Assembly: GCA_046704245.1 (NCBI GenBank) | Contig: JBJKSD010000019.1 | Coordinates: 14,302-78,301, forward strand | Length of the DNA stretch: 64,000 bases | From: UBA660 sp046704245 | GTDB taxonomy: Bacteria; Bacillota_I; Bacilli_A; RF39; UBA660 | Direction of reading: 5' to 3' | Shown here: piece by piece, positions 50,843 through 60,228 of the stretch | How positions within the stretch are numbered: the first letter of the stretch is position 1 | How the letters are laid out: every line of letters starts with the position of its first letter | Position numbers and translations under genes: made by a program | The notes under the pieces: generated by a model | Database searches by the model: none | Told to the model about the DNA's origin: nothing | What the model saw: the letters and a program-made list of their open reading frames with translations, nothing else

Positions 50843-51374
50843 ATCTAAATATACAGAAGATTGGGTACCAGTAGAATCTATTGCTAATGGGATGATACAA
50901 TTATCAAATAGGGAAATAGTTACTGGGGTTAAGATAGCACCTAGAAATATCTTTATCTTAGATGAAGATTCACAACAAAATGTCTTAATTAATTTAAAAA
51001 ACTTTTATAATATGTTAGATTTTGAGTTTTGGCTTATAGTAACTGATAGGCCAGTTGATGTAGCATTATATTTATCACAATTACAATTACTATATAATAA
51101 TACACAAAATCCTACTATTAGAAAGATGATTAATGAAGATATTCAAAAAGCTAATATGTTTACCAATAATAATGTAGCAGATACTGAATACTACTTATTG
51201 TTTAAAGAAAAAAATATGGATATTATTCAAAAAAGGATTAGAATGTTAATAAATGGATTAGCAGCAGCTGGTTTAAATGCTTCACAAACTAATAATGATG
51301 ACTTAAGAACAATAATAGATAGTTTCTTAAGTGGGGGTAAAACTACTGATTTTGGGACGGTGATGCCTTTATGA
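50820..51374 (+). CDS. N-terminal part of a split VirB4/TraC-like ATPase
   Basis: The 184-aa protein corresponds to the front of VirB4-type proteins (WVPVESIANGMIQLSNREIVTGVKIAPRNIF, typical TraC N-terminus), with a helical region to SGGKTTDFGTVMPL. It ends with the ATGA overlap into the ATPase core gene. Added to the 595 aa of that gene it gives about 779 aa, close to a usual single VirB4. It is either a natural split with translational coupling or an old frameshift. Confidence 0.75.
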   Translation: MKNSSKNRSKYTEDWVPVESIANGMIQLSNREIVTGVKIAPRNIFILDEDSQQNVLINLKNFYNMLDFEFWLIVTDRPVDVALYLSQLQLLYNNTQNPTIRKMINEDIQKANMFTNNNVADTEYYLLFKEKNMDIIQKRIRMLINGLAAAGLNASQTNNDDLRTIIDSFLSGGKTTDFGTVMPL

Positions 51375-53158
51375 ATCTAAAGTCACAATTAGCCCCTAAA
51401 GGCTTAAGTTTTTATCCAAGTGAATTTTTTATTAGTGATAAATATGCTACTATTTTATCTGTTATTTCATATCCAAAATTGATTGCTCCTGGCTATTTAT
51501 CATCATTAACTAATATGCCAGGGATTAAGGTGGTAATTAAACATATACCATTACCTTTTAGTTCAATTTCTAAAATGTTAAATAAACAAATAGCTGATTT
51601 AAAAGCTAGATATCAAAATGAAAAAGATAAGACTATTCAAGAAAGGATTCGTCAAGATGTCGAATCATTAGAATATTTTATTTCTATGCTTACTGCTAGT
51701 CAAGCTAGAATATTCGATTTTCAAATGCACATAATGATTACAGCTGATACTAAAGAAGATCTAGAAGTGAAGAAAGTCAACGTAAAGAATTATTTAGAAG
51801 CTATGGAACTAAAAGCCATATCTTTAAGATTTGAACAAGAGAAGGTATTAAAATCAATCTTACCAATATTCCCTAGACAAGATATTGAGGAAAGAATTGG
51901 AACTCCAATACCATCTGTTACTATGGCAGCTATGTATCCATTTATCTTTGATAGTGTTAAAGATGAAGGGTTATCAACTTTACTTGGAGTAGATTTCTCT
52001 GGAGGAGTAATTCTCTTTAACCAATTCTTATATCAAATTAAGAAAGAACATAATAGAAATAATGCTAACTTAATTATCTTGGGTACTAGTGGTAGTGGTA
52101 AATCAACTACTGCAAAATTACTATTACGTTCACATATTAGAAATGGTCACCAAATAGTAGCAATTGATCCTGAAGGCGAATTTGGAGATATGGCTATTAA
52201 TTATGGTGGAGATTTTATTGATTTAGGTAAGGGTGGAGAATTTGGTATGGTTAATCCACTAGAAATTACTCTAGATGCTGACGAAGAAGAACTAAAACAA
52301 GGTTTAGGTTATACAGTATTAACTAAAACTCTACAATTCTTAAAAGCTTTTATGAAATATTATGATCCTAGTATTACTGAAGATATTTTAACTTTATTTA
52401 CTGAAGTAGTGCAAGATACATATAAGAGATATAATATTGGATTTGAAACTGATTTTTCTCGTTTAAAATCAACTGATTATCCAACTTTTAAAGATGTTTA
52501 TGCAACTATTAAAGGGCGCTTAATGAGTTATGGTGATACTAAATCCCATGAGCGTGAAATAATGGAAAGACTAGAATTAAAGATAAGACCCTTAACAAAA
52601 GAATTAAAATATTATTTTGATGGTCATACAACTATAACTCCTAAAAGTGATTTCATTGTATTTAATATTAGAGAATTAATGAATGCTGATCTAAATATTA
52701 GAAATGCTCTATTCTTTAACATCTTAAAGTATGCTTGGGGTTTGTGTTTGGACAAAGCTATTAATACAGCTTTGATGGTCGATGAAGCTCATGTCTTATT
52801 AAGTGATAATAACTCGTTAGGAGCAGAATTTTTAGCGCAAGTACAACGCCGTGCTCGTAAATATAATACTGGTACTATTATTAGTACTCAACAACCTAGT
52901 GATTTTACTGACCCAGCTGTTATTACTCAAGGTAAAGCTATTTTCGATAATGCAGCTTATTATATAATAATGGGGCTTAAGAAACAAGCGGTTGATGATC
53001 TTGCTAAATTAATAGATTTAAATGAGAGTGAAAAGGATAGTGTCAAGCGATATAGCCAAGGTGAAGCTTTATTTGTATGTGGTAGTAGACGTATGCGTAT
53101 AAAAGTAATTGTTACTCCAGAAGAATTAGAATCATTCGGTACTGGCGGAGGTCTATAA
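51371..53158 (+). CDS. VirB4-type T4SS ATPase, core part
   Basis: In this 595-aa protein the start reads as the VirB4 middle region (LAPKGLSFYPSEFFISDKYATILSVISYPK). Walker A LIILGTSGSGKSTTAKLLL is at about 235-253, then VAIDPEGEFGDM. Walker B TALMVDEAHVLLS and the downstream QVQRRARKYNTGTIISTQQPSDF are typical. The cytosolic hexamer energises T4SS assembly or substrate transfer. It overlaps the N-terminal gene by four bases. Confidence 0.92.
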   Translation: MNLKSQLAPKGLSFYPSEFFISDKYATILSVISYPKLIAPGYLSSLTNMPGIKVVIKHIPLPFSSISKMLNKQIADLKARYQNEKDKTIQERIRQDVESLEYFISMLTASQARIFDFQMHIMITADTKEDLEVKKVNVKNYLEAMELKAISLRFEQEKVLKSILPIFPRQDIEERIGTPIPSVTMAAMYPFIFDSVKDEGLSTLLGVDFSGGVILFNQFLYQIKKEHNRNNANLIILGTSGSGKSTTAKLLLRSHIRNGHQIVAIDPEGEFGDMAINYGGDFIDLGKGGEFGMVNPLEITLDADEEELKQGLGYTVLTKTLQFLKAFMKYYDPSITEDILTLFTEVVQDTYKRYNIGFETDFSRLKSTDYPTFKDVYATIKGRLMSYGDTKSHEREIMERLELKIRPLTKELKYYFDGHTTITPKSDFIVFNIRELMNADLNIRNALFFNILKYAWGLCLDKAINTALMVDEAHVLLSDNNSLGAEFLAQVQRRARKYNTGTIISTQQPSDFTDPAVITQGKAIFDNAAYYIIMGLKKQAVDDLAKLIDLNESEKDSVKRYSQGEALFVCGSRRMRIKVIVTPEELESFGTGGGL

Positions 53159-53185
53159 TTACTTGTAAATTAGGTGGGTGAGTAT

Positions 53186-54322
53186 ATGAATGCAAAAACA
53201 ATAATTACCATAGTAATTATAGCTGCTATGTTCTTTGTTTTAATTATCTTTAGTAGCTTATATGTTGCTAGTTTTGGTTTTATAAAATATTCAATCATTA
53301 GCGATGCTCTTTTAACTGGCAATTTAGAAGAAATAACTGAACAGGATGAAAAAGATTTTTATACTAGGGTTATTGCGGTAAAAGATGAAATAGAAGAAGA
53401 AAAGCAAGTAAGTATTAATGTAGCATTATTTGTTGCTACATTTATAGTTGTAGAAAATGAAAACCCCAATTTTTCGTATGATATAATGACAACCGATAAG
53501 ATAAAAGCACTTTTAAATAGTTATTATGAGAAAAAAATAACTTTACAATGTAGTACTATTGTATCAGAAGAAAATGTTGATACCGAAAATGATAATGAAG
53601 AAGTTTCAAATATATCAATTAATTGTGCATCAGATATTGATTGTTCTTGCCCTGAGGGATATAAAGAATTAAGTAGTGATACAAAATATGTTGTAAATAT
53701 AGATAAATATAAACAATATTTAAAAAATAGTTTTTTTATTGATGTTATGCCAGATGATTATTTTTCAAATGATAGTAATACTAAGGCTAAGGAAATAGAT
53801 GATTTAGTTCAATTAGTTATGGATCAGTATGATGATTTAATAAGCCAAATTCAAGAAACTGATTTATCATTTTTTGCGCCACCTTTAGATATCGGCGGTT
53901 GTGTTGTTACTTCGCCTTTCGGAGAAAGAATTGATCCAATATCTAATAAATTAACAGTACATAAAGGTATAGATATAGTTAATGCACCACAAATTATATA
54001 TGCAGCAGGTGATGGAATAGTGGCAGCCACTAGAACTGATGTGCTTGGACAAGATACTACTAAAGGATATGGAAATGTAGTCTTTATTAATCATCAAATT
54101 AATGGTATGATATATGAAACGGTGTATGCCCACTTAGCACCCGGTTCAATTAAAGTAAAACCTGGTGATGCAGTGATAAAAGGAGCAACTATTGCTCATA
54201 TGGGTACAACCGGATATTCAACTGGTGTTCATTTACACTTTGAAGTAAGGGTAGAAGGTAGTCAAGTTGATCCGGGGACTTTGTTTGTAGGTCGATGTTT
54301 TGGTAATATATTTAGATATTAA
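53186..54322 (+). CDS. Membrane-anchored M23 (LytM-type) peptidoglycan hydrolase
   Basis: The protein is about 378 aa. An N-terminal membrane helix (IITIVIIAAMFFVLIIFSSLYVA) is followed by an acidic helical region (about 30-210), which includes DCSCPEGYKEL. The M23 domain (about 235-370) has GGCVVTSPFGERIDP, KGIDIV (zinc His-x-Asp region VHKGID), YAHLAPGS and HLHFEVRV with all zinc ligands. It would open the peptidoglycan for the secretion machine, the VirB1 role. ATG 53186 is preceded by GGTGGGTGAG; the in-frame GTG at 53174 overlaps that site. Confidence 0.85.
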   Translation: MNAKTIITIVIIAAMFFVLIIFSSLYVASFGFIKYSIISDALLTGNLEEITEQDEKDFYTRVIAVKDEIEEEKQVSINVALFVATFIVVENENPNFSYDIMTTDKIKALLNSYYEKKITLQCSTIVSEENVDTENDNEEVSNISINCASDIDCSCPEGYKELSSDTKYVVNIDKYKQYLKNSFFIDVMPDDYFSNDSNTKAKEIDDLVQLVMDQYDDLISQIQETDLSFFAPPLDIGGCVVTSPFGERIDPISNKLTVHKGIDIVNAPQIIYAAGDGIVAATRTDVLGQDTTKGYGNVVFINHQINGMIYETVYAHLAPGSIKVKPGDAVIKGATIAHMGTTGYSTGVHLHFEVRVEGSQVDPGTLFVGRCFGNIFRY

Positions 54323-54339
54323 ATGGTGGAGGTGTTAAT

Positions 54340-56313
54340 ATGAAACTAAGAGCAGATGCTAAAGATGTTACAATATTTATTATATTTTTAATATTTATGT
54401 TATATGTTGTAGCTTTAGCCGTATTAAATATATCTGAATTTAGTAGAACTAGTCAATTTTATGGTTTTAATCCTTTAGAAGCATTTACTGGACCATTTTT
54501 ATTACCAACACTAGTATTCTATTTTGTTTTTCTAGTAGCAATATTTTCTAGTGTTAAATCATATTTCTTTGATGTAGAGAGTGGTTTTGGATTTGCCTTA
54601 AATAAAAGTTCTAAAGGAGATTCTAGATGGGCTAAAAAGAAAGAAATGATGAAGGTATTAAGAAAGGTATTTGCTAGTGATCCAGTTCTTCATCATGCGG
54701 GTATACCACTTATTAGTAATGGCCATGAATTATATGTCGATGATGGAGAATCACATAGCTTAATCATTGGTACTACTGGTAGTGGTAAAACTAGAAGATT
54801 AGTATTACCGCTTATAAAGATCTTAGCTAAAAAAGGTGAATCAATTATTGTTACTGATCCTAAAGGGGAATTATATGACGATAATGCTACTTTTTTAGCT
54901 AAAAAGGGATATAAGATTATTATCTTAAATCTTCGTAATCCACAACAAGGTAATGCTTGGAATCCATTACAAATGCCATATAAACTATATAAAGGATCTA
55001 ATCCTGATAAGGCTACTGAGTTACTTGACGACTTAGCTATTAATATTCTATATGAGGAAAAGAGTAGTAATGCTGATCCTTTCTGGGAAAAGACCTCAGC
55101 TGATTATTTTACTGGCTTAGCGTTAGCTTTATTTGAAGATGCTAAAGAAAGTGAAATTAACTTAAATAGTATTAATTTAATGACTACAGTAGGTGAAGCT
55201 AAATTTGGTACATCTACCTATATTAAAGAATATTTTGATGCTAAGGATCCAGCTAAACCAGCTTATACTAATGTTGCTAGTACGATATTAGCACCATCTG
55301 AAACTAAGGCTAGTATCTTATCAGTCTTTAAACAAAAAATTAAGTTATTTTCATCAAAAGAAAATTTATCAGAAATGTTATCATATAGTGATTTTGAGAT
55401 GGAAGATATAGGTCGCCAAAAAACAGCAGTCTTTATCATTATTCAAGATGAAAAGAAAACCTATCATCCTTTAGCTACTACTTTTGTTAAACAATGTTAT
55501 GAATCTTTAATCGATGTGGCACATGCTAATGGTGGTAAATTACCTATTAGAACTAACTTTATTCTTGATGAGTTTGCTAATATGCCTCCTTTAAAAGATG
55601 TCACTACAATGATTACAGCAGCTCGTAGTAGATTAATTAGATTTAATTTAATTATTCAAAACTTTGCACAATTAAATCAAGTATATGGTAAAGAAAATGC
55701 CGAAACTATTAAAGGTAACTGTGCTAATTTAGTATATTTATTAAGTAGTGAATTAGGTGCTTTGAAAGAAATTAGTGAACTATGTGGTGAAGAAAAAGCT
55801 AAAGATAAAGATGCTAAAGGACAAAGAAAACCCCTTATATCAGTTAATGAATTACAACGTTTAAAGATGGGCGATGCTATTATTAATAAACATAGAATGC
55901 ATCCTTTTAAAACCCATTTACCAGATATCAGTAAATATACCTTTGATAATAAAAAATATGATAAACCTATCCTTCCACAACGTGAGAAAAGAGAAATAGA
56001 TTTATTTGATATTAAAGTTTTTGTTAATGAAATGAGTAAACAAAAAAGGGAACAATTATTTGATATGTTAGATGATAAAACCCAAACTAAAAAACCAATG
56101 GACTTTAATGTCGATGAATTAGTTAAAAAGATAGATGCTAAAATTGCTGAATTGGAAGAAGAAGAACGAAAAGAACAAGAATTAAAGAGTGATGAAATAG
56201 ATAAAATAGTTGACAAAGATAACAGTGAGGAAGAAGAATTAATCGAAGAAGTAGAAAAAGAAGAATTAACTGACGATCAGTTCTTTGATGATTTCTTTAC
56301 TGAAGATGAATAA
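54340..56313 (+). CDS. VirD4/TraG-type coupling protein
   Basis: The 657-aa protein has two N-terminal helices (IFIIFLIFMLYVVALAVL; LLPTLVFYFVFLVAIFSSV). Walker A SLIIGTTGSGKTRRLVLPL is at about 144-162, followed by SIIVTDPKGELYDD, and Walker B TNFILDEFANMPPL at about 405, with ITAARSRLIRFNLIIQNFAQL. The last 100 residues are an acidic coiled tail (EEEERKEQE...), which may bind substrates. T4CPs bring substrates to the channel. No relaxase is encoded nearby, so it may serve protein secretion. The terminator follows, closing the locus. Confidence 0.92.
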   Translation: MKLRADAKDVTIFIIFLIFMLYVVALAVLNISEFSRTSQFYGFNPLEAFTGPFLLPTLVFYFVFLVAIFSSVKSYFFDVESGFGFALNKSSKGDSRWAKKKEMMKVLRKVFASDPVLHHAGIPLISNGHELYVDDGESHSLIIGTTGSGKTRRLVLPLIKILAKKGESIIVTDPKGELYDDNATFLAKKGYKIIILNLRNPQQGNAWNPLQMPYKLYKGSNPDKATELLDDLAINILYEEKSSNADPFWEKTSADYFTGLALALFEDAKESEINLNSINLMTTVGEAKFGTSTYIKEYFDAKDPAKPAYTNVASTILAPSETKASILSVFKQKIKLFSSKENLSEMLSYSDFEMEDIGRQKTAVFIIIQDEKKTYHPLATTFVKQCYESLIDVAHANGGKLPIRTNFILDEFANMPPLKDVTTMITAARSRLIRFNLIIQNFAQLNQVYGKENAETIKGNCANLVYLLSSELGALKEISELCGEEKAKDKDAKGQRKPLISVNELQRLKMGDAIINKHRMHPFKTHLPDISKYTFDNKKYDKPILPQREKREIDLFDIKVFVNEMSKQKREQLFDMLDDKTQTKKPMDFNVDELVKKIDAKIAELEEEERKEQELKSDEIDKIVDKDNSEEEELIEEVEKEELTDDQFFDDFFTEDE

Positions 56314-56340
56314 AAAAACTTGAGATATCTCAAGTTTTTT
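56312..56340 (+). terminator. Terminator at the end of the secretion locus
   Basis: AAAAAACTTGA and TCAAGTTTTTT form a perfect palindrome around GATATC, with flanking A/T tracts. An extended -10 TGTTATAAT (56359-56367) for the next gene follows. Confidence 0.85.
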
Positions 56341-56396
56341 AGTGCACTACAAATTTAATGTTATAATGCATAAACTATGATAGGGAGGTTTAGGAA

Positions 56397-56687
56397 ATGT
56401 ATTCTGAAATTTCCGTATCAAGATTAAAAAATATAATTAATGATATAAAATTAATAGATATTAGAGATGAGTGTTTATTTAATAAAGGGCATATTCCTAA
56501 TTCTATCAATATACCGATATATAAGTTATTATCTGATCCCTCGTTTTATTTAGATGAAAAAGAAAATTATTATCTATATTGTGCTGTTGGCTGTTCCAGT
56601 GAATATGCTGGTAAAACATTAGCTAAAAAGGGTTATAATGTTTTTAATATTAAAGGTGGTTATCGCCAATGGCTAATGGAAAAATAA
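56397..56687 (+). CDS. Rhodanese-like sulfurtransferase
   Basis: The 96-aa single-domain protein has LIDIRDECLFNKGHIPNSINIP (CDC25/rhodanese motif), the active loop CAVGCSSEYAG with catalytic Cys at about 60, and GGYRQWL at the end. It transfers sulfane sulfur in the cytosol. The neighbours do not specify a pathway. GGGAGGTTTAGG precedes the ATG. Confidence 0.9.
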   Translation: MYSEISVSRLKNIINDIKLIDIRDECLFNKGHIPNSINIPIYKLLSDPSFYLDEKENYYLYCAVGCSSEYAGKTLAKKGYNVFNIKGGYRQWLMEK

Positions 56688-56709
56688 GATACATTGTATC
56701 TTATTTTCT
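56682..56709 (+). terminator. Terminator of the rhodanese gene
   Basis: AAATAAGATAC and GTATCTTATTTT form an 11-bp stem around ATT. Confidence 0.75.
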
Positions 56710-56760
56710 TTGAAAATAATCGAATATATATTATAATAGAAGATAGATTGGAGAATAGCC

Positions 56761-57336
56761 ATGCAAATATTTATCGAAACTATTGTCGCAACTATTACAG
56801 CTCATATGCATACTATTGGACCTATTTTAGGGATTACGATAGTAATATTAGAATCGATCATACCAGTATTACCTTTAGCAATATTTATTGCTTTAAATAT
56901 GTATGCTTATGGTATGGTAATAGGCTTTATTCTTTCATGGGTAGGAACAATAATCGGTTGTTTAATATCTTTTATGGCTTTCCGCCAATGGTTTAGAGGA
57001 TATTTTTGGAGAAAGATTGAAAATAAAGAACGTTTTATTCAATTAATGAACTATATTACTGATATTAAATTTAATCAATTAGTATTATTGATGGCTTTAC
57101 CTTTTAGTCCAGCTTTTTTAATAAATATAGGAGCTGGTTTATCAAAAATATCATTTAAGAAATTTATTATAGCAACTATTATTGGTAAAATATCAATAGT
57201 ATATTTCTGGGGTTATATAGGAACTGGTATAATTGAAAGTATAAGTAATCCCGCAATATTATTAGAAATGGTATTAATGTTGTTTATTGCTTATATAGTG
57301 TCGAGAATATTAGGTAAAAATTTAAATATAGAATAG
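56761..57336 (+). CDS. VTT/DedA-family membrane protein
   Basis: The 191-aa protein has the VTT-domain outline: helices with GPILGITIVILESIIPVLPLAIFIALN, then GTIIGCLISFMAFRQWFRGYFW, then the family's central PFSPAFLINIGAGLSKISFKKFIIATIIGK. TVP38/DedA proteins are thought to flip or scramble lipids (including undecaprenyl phosphate in some). TTGGAG precedes the ATG. A UppP gene lies about 1.1 kb downstream. Confidence 0.85.
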   Translation: MQIFIETIVATITAHMHTIGPILGITIVILESIIPVLPLAIFIALNMYAYGMVIGFILSWVGTIIGCLISFMAFRQWFRGYFWRKIENKERFIQLMNYITDIKFNQLVLLMALPFSPAFLINIGAGLSKISFKKFIIATIIGKISIVYFWGYIGTGIIESISNPAILLEMVLMLFIAYIVSRILGKNLNIE

Positions 57337-57346
57337 GAGTTTTAAT

Positions 57347-58423
57347 ATGGAGTATATAATAATAGGATTATTAGTAGTAACTATTATCTTAGTAACAGTA
57401 TCATTGTTAAAAAATATTGATGAAACAAATATTACCGAAAGATTAGGTAGATTTGAAACCAATATTACTAAGGAGTTAGGTAATTTCAAAAACGATTTAA
57501 GTAAAGAATTAGTAAATGACTTTACAATGTTAAATGAAAAATTAGAGCATCGTTTAAATTTAATTACGGATAAAGTTAACGAACGTTTAAGTGAGAACTT
57601 TGAGAAGACTAATAAAACTTTTATTTCGGTTTTAGAACGATTATCTAAGATTGATGAAGCACAAAAGAAGATCGATAGTTTATCGTCAGATATTGTATCA
57701 CTACAAAGTGTTTTAACCGATAAGAAGAGTAGAGGAATATTTGGTGAAGTTAATTTAAAACACATTTTAACTAGTGTCTTTGGTGAAAAAAATGATAAGA
57801 TTTATAAATTACAACATCAATTTGAAAATGGTACGATAGTTGATGCTGTTTTATTTGCTCCACAACCATTAGGAACAGTAGCTATTGATTCCAAGTTCCC
57901 CTTAGAAAATTATCAATTAATGGTAGATAAAAATAGGACAAGCCAAGAAAGAAATCAATCAGAAAAACTATTTAAAACTGATGTTAAAAAACATATCGAT
58001 GATATTAGTAATAAATATATTATTGAAGGTATTACTTCTGATCAAGCGATTATGTTCCTACCAGCTGAAGCTATCTTTGCTGAAATAAATGCTTACCATA
58101 ATGATTTAGTAGAATATTCATATAAGAAAAGAGTATGGATAACTTCTCCAACTACTCTTATTAGTACCTTGACAGTTATAGAGATGATTATGAAGAATAT
58201 TGAACGAGATAAATATACAAGTATTATCCACGAAGAATTAAATAAATTAGGTCTTGAATTTGCTCGTTATAAAGACAGGTGGGATAAATTATCTAGAAGT
58301 ATTCAGACTGTAAGTAAAGATGTGGAAAATTTCCAAATTACTACTGATAAGATTGCTAAGAAGTTTGATTCTATCCACCACGTTGAGGTTGAAACTTTAG
58401 AACATAAAGAAGAAGAAGAATAA
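57347..58423 (+). CDS. rmuC: RmuC-family DNA recombination protein
   Basis: The 358-aa protein has one N-terminal membrane helix (YIIIGLLVVTIILVTVSLL), a long coiled coil (about 25-125), then the RmuC nuclease-like domain: GIFGEVNLKHILTSVFGEKND, VDAVLFAPQPLGTVAIDSKFPLENY, and QAIMFLPAEAIFAEI with YKKRVWITSPTTLISTL. RmuC restrains inversion of short repeats. TAGGAG precedes the ATG. The terminator is shared with the convergent uppP. Confidence 0.92.
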   Translation: MEYIIIGLLVVTIILVTVSLLKNIDETNITERLGRFETNITKELGNFKNDLSKELVNDFTMLNEKLEHRLNLITDKVNERLSENFEKTNKTFISVLERLSKIDEAQKKIDSLSSDIVSLQSVLTDKKSRGIFGEVNLKHILTSVFGEKNDKIYKLQHQFENGTIVDAVLFAPQPLGTVAIDSKFPLENYQLMVDKNRTSQERNQSEKLFKTDVKKHIDDISNKYIIEGITSDQAIMFLPAEAIFAEINAYHNDLVEYSYKKRVWITSPTTLISTLTVIEMIMKNIERDKYTSIIHEELNKLGLEFARYKDRWDKLSRSIQTVSKDVENFQITTDKIAKKFDSIHHVEVETLEHKEEEE

Positions 58424-58449
58424 AAAAACATCCATCCGGATGTTTTTTT
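58422..58449. terminator. Bidirectional terminator, rmuC / uppP
   Basis: AAAAAAACATCC-ATCC-GGATGTTTTTTT is a perfect inverted repeat with tracts on both sides between convergent genes. Confidence 0.9.
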
Positions 58450-59263
58450 ATAACAATATTATTACCAATGTACCAACAATAAAACAATAATAAGCAAAAT
58501 ATTTTAATTTACCTTGTAAGGTTAGTTTAATAAACCATTTAGTAGCATAATAAGTAGCAAAGATCGATGCCATAGTACCTAATAAATATGGTAACCATAT
58601 CATATCTAATTGTTTACTATCGATGATATCTTTAAAACCTAATAAAAAACTCACAATACTAATTGGAATATATAGAAAGAATGAAAACTTTAATGCTGTT
58701 TCGCGTTTAAAATCATTTAACATAGCACCAACAATAGTAGTACCACTTCTGCTTATACCAGGAATAAGGGCTATGGCTTGAAATAATCCAACATAGAATG
58801 CCTCTTTAGTTTTAATCTCATTATCTTTTTTATGTCCATAATAATCCTTAACTATATATAATAGTAAACCAGTAATTAATAGACTTACACCAACCATCGT
58901 AATATCAAATAAGAAGAAATTCTCAATATCATCTTTAAATAATAATCCAATTATACCAGCAGGTATAGTACCTATTATTAGTAGCATAATATAATTGAAG
59001 TCAGATTTATATTGGTTATTTTTAGTTTGAATATATTTTATAAAGCTATTAATTAATTTAATAACATCATCCTTAAATACTAAAATAATAGCAATCATTG
59101 AACCAAAATTAATCATGATTTCAAAATTTAAATCATTAAATAGTTCGGCATTAAATATATTTCTTAATATAACTAAATGGCCACTAGATGATATGGGTAA
59201 AGGTTCAGTAACACCTTGAATTATACCTAATATTATATACTTGATTGTTTCTAAAATATCCAT
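58448..59263 (-). CDS. uppP: Undecaprenyl-diphosphatase
   Basis: The 271-aa protein has eight or so hydrophobic helices. Active-site motifs: GIIQGVTEPLPISSSGHLVI near the N-terminus (E-x3-P-x-S-S-G-H) and ALIPGISRSGTTI (PGxSRSG). UppP removes one phosphate from undecaprenyl diphosphate, recycling the carrier for wall synthesis. This shows the organism makes peptidoglycan. GGAGG lies at about 59270-59275 on the complementary strand, before the ATG. Confidence 0.95.
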   Translation of the reverse strand: MDILETIKYIILGIIQGVTEPLPISSSGHLVILRNIFNAELFNDLNFEIMINFGSMIAIILVFKDDVIKLINSFIKYIQTKNNQYKSDFNYIMLLIIGTIPAGIIGLLFKDDIENFFLFDITMVGVSLLITGLLLYIVKDYYGHKKDNEIKTKEAFYVGLFQAIALIPGISRSGTTIVGAMLNDFKRETALKFSFFLYIPISIVSFLLGFKDIIDSKQLDMIWLPYLLGTMASIFATYYATKWFIKLTLQGKLKYFAYYCFIVGTLVIILL

Positions 59264-59341
59264 AATAAACCTCCAGTATAATCATATTACAATTATATAA
59301 TAAAATAACTATCGAGTAAATAAAATTTACTAGGTGATATT

Positions 59342-59566
59342 ATGTTCTGCCGTTTGTTTTTCTTTTTATTAGGATTTGGATTAATGGTTATAGGATGTAT
59401 GTATATAATTTTATACACTAATTTAATGACTATTGGTTATGATTTTAATCAGTATATTAGTTTTATAAGTAAGAGAGTAGAATGTTATTTAGCATTAGGA
59501 GGATTAATTATTATTGCATTAACTATATTTTTTAAGAAAGGGGATCATAATGAAATACATCTATGA
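59342..59566 (+). CDS. Small two-helix membrane protein, hypothetical
   Basis: The 74-aa protein has two membrane helices (LFFFLLGFGLMVIGCMYIILYT and YLALGGLIIIALTIFF) and a short polar C-terminus. AGGTGATATT precedes the ATG. It overlaps the next gene by 17 bases, whose ribosome site (AAGGGG) lies within it. No family named. Confidence 0.65.
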   Translation: MFCRLFFFLLGFGLMVIGCMYIILYTNLMTIGYDFNQYISFISKRVECYLALGGLIIIALTIFFKKGDHNEIHL

Positions 59567-60197
59567 TATTTTATTAAATTGGACCGATGATAATATATAT
59601 GAATTTTTTGAATGGCAAAATGGAGATGAATTAGAACATATAAAAAAAATACCTATAATGAGGATTAATTCTAAAGATTTTAATAATATCTATAACAGTA
59701 TTATTGAAATAGATAATAACCTATTAGAGCAATTAAAAGATAGAACTGAGTTATATATTAATAAAAGAGATAATCAAATAAATTATGCTGTTATTTTTAC
59801 TGATGGTTTAAGAGCTTTAGCTATCGAATTTAATAGTAAAGGTAAAAGTATATGTAAAAGTAGTTTATTATTAGATGAAGAGAACGAAGTTATAGATATA
59901 ACTAATAAATTAGAAGAAATAAAAATTAATTATAAGATCATTAATCAAAATAAAGACCTATCTTTTTTAACTAGGTATGAAAGGAAGATTAAGCGATATT
60001 TAATTAATGAATTTAATAAAATATATAAAGAGAAAAACATCAATAAATTAAAGTATTTATATTATGAATGGTTTAATAATACTGGTAATGATTTTAATTT
60101 AATGTTCAATCAATTAAAGCAAATATTAGATATTGAATGGAATGAACAACATATTAATTTATATAATTTAATAAAATTATCATATATTAAGAAATAA
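59550..60197 (+). CDS. DUF3603-like conserved protein
   Basis: The 215-aa protein begins KYIYDILLNWTDDNIYEFFEWQNGDELEHIKKIPIMRI, the pattern of the DUF3603 family of Bacilli (function unknown), and ends with helices rich in Asn/Lys/Tyr (FLTRYERKIKRYLINEF). Soluble. The short membrane protein upstream is coupled to it by overlap. Confidence 0.72.
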   Translation: MKYIYDILLNWTDDNIYEFFEWQNGDELEHIKKIPIMRINSKDFNNIYNSIIEIDNNLLEQLKDRTELYINKRDNQINYAVIFTDGLRALAIEFNSKGKSICKSSLLLDEENEVIDITNKLEEIKINYKIINQNKDLSFLTRYERKIKRYLINEFNKIYKEKNINKLKYLYYEWFNNTGNDFNLMFNQLKQILDIEWNEQHINLYNLIKLSYIKK

Positions 60198-60228
60198 AAA
60201 GTTATGAGTAGAAACCCATAACTTTTTT
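60196..60228. terminator. Bidirectional terminator, DUF3603 gene / trpS
   Basis: AAAAAGTTATG and CATAACTTTTTT form the stem, with tracts suitable for both directions; genes converge here. Confidence 0.85.

Noticed and set aside
54340..56313. Integrative conjugative element delimited by the T4SS genes
   Set aside because: No relaxase, integrase, direct flanking repeats or tRNA junction is visible around the locus. Treated as a resident secretion locus.
56694..56996. Open frame overlapping the VTT-domain gene start
   Set aside because: It runs in another frame inside a clear VTT-family gene and starts within the rhodanese terminator; the composition (many Tyr/Asn) is that of a shadow.
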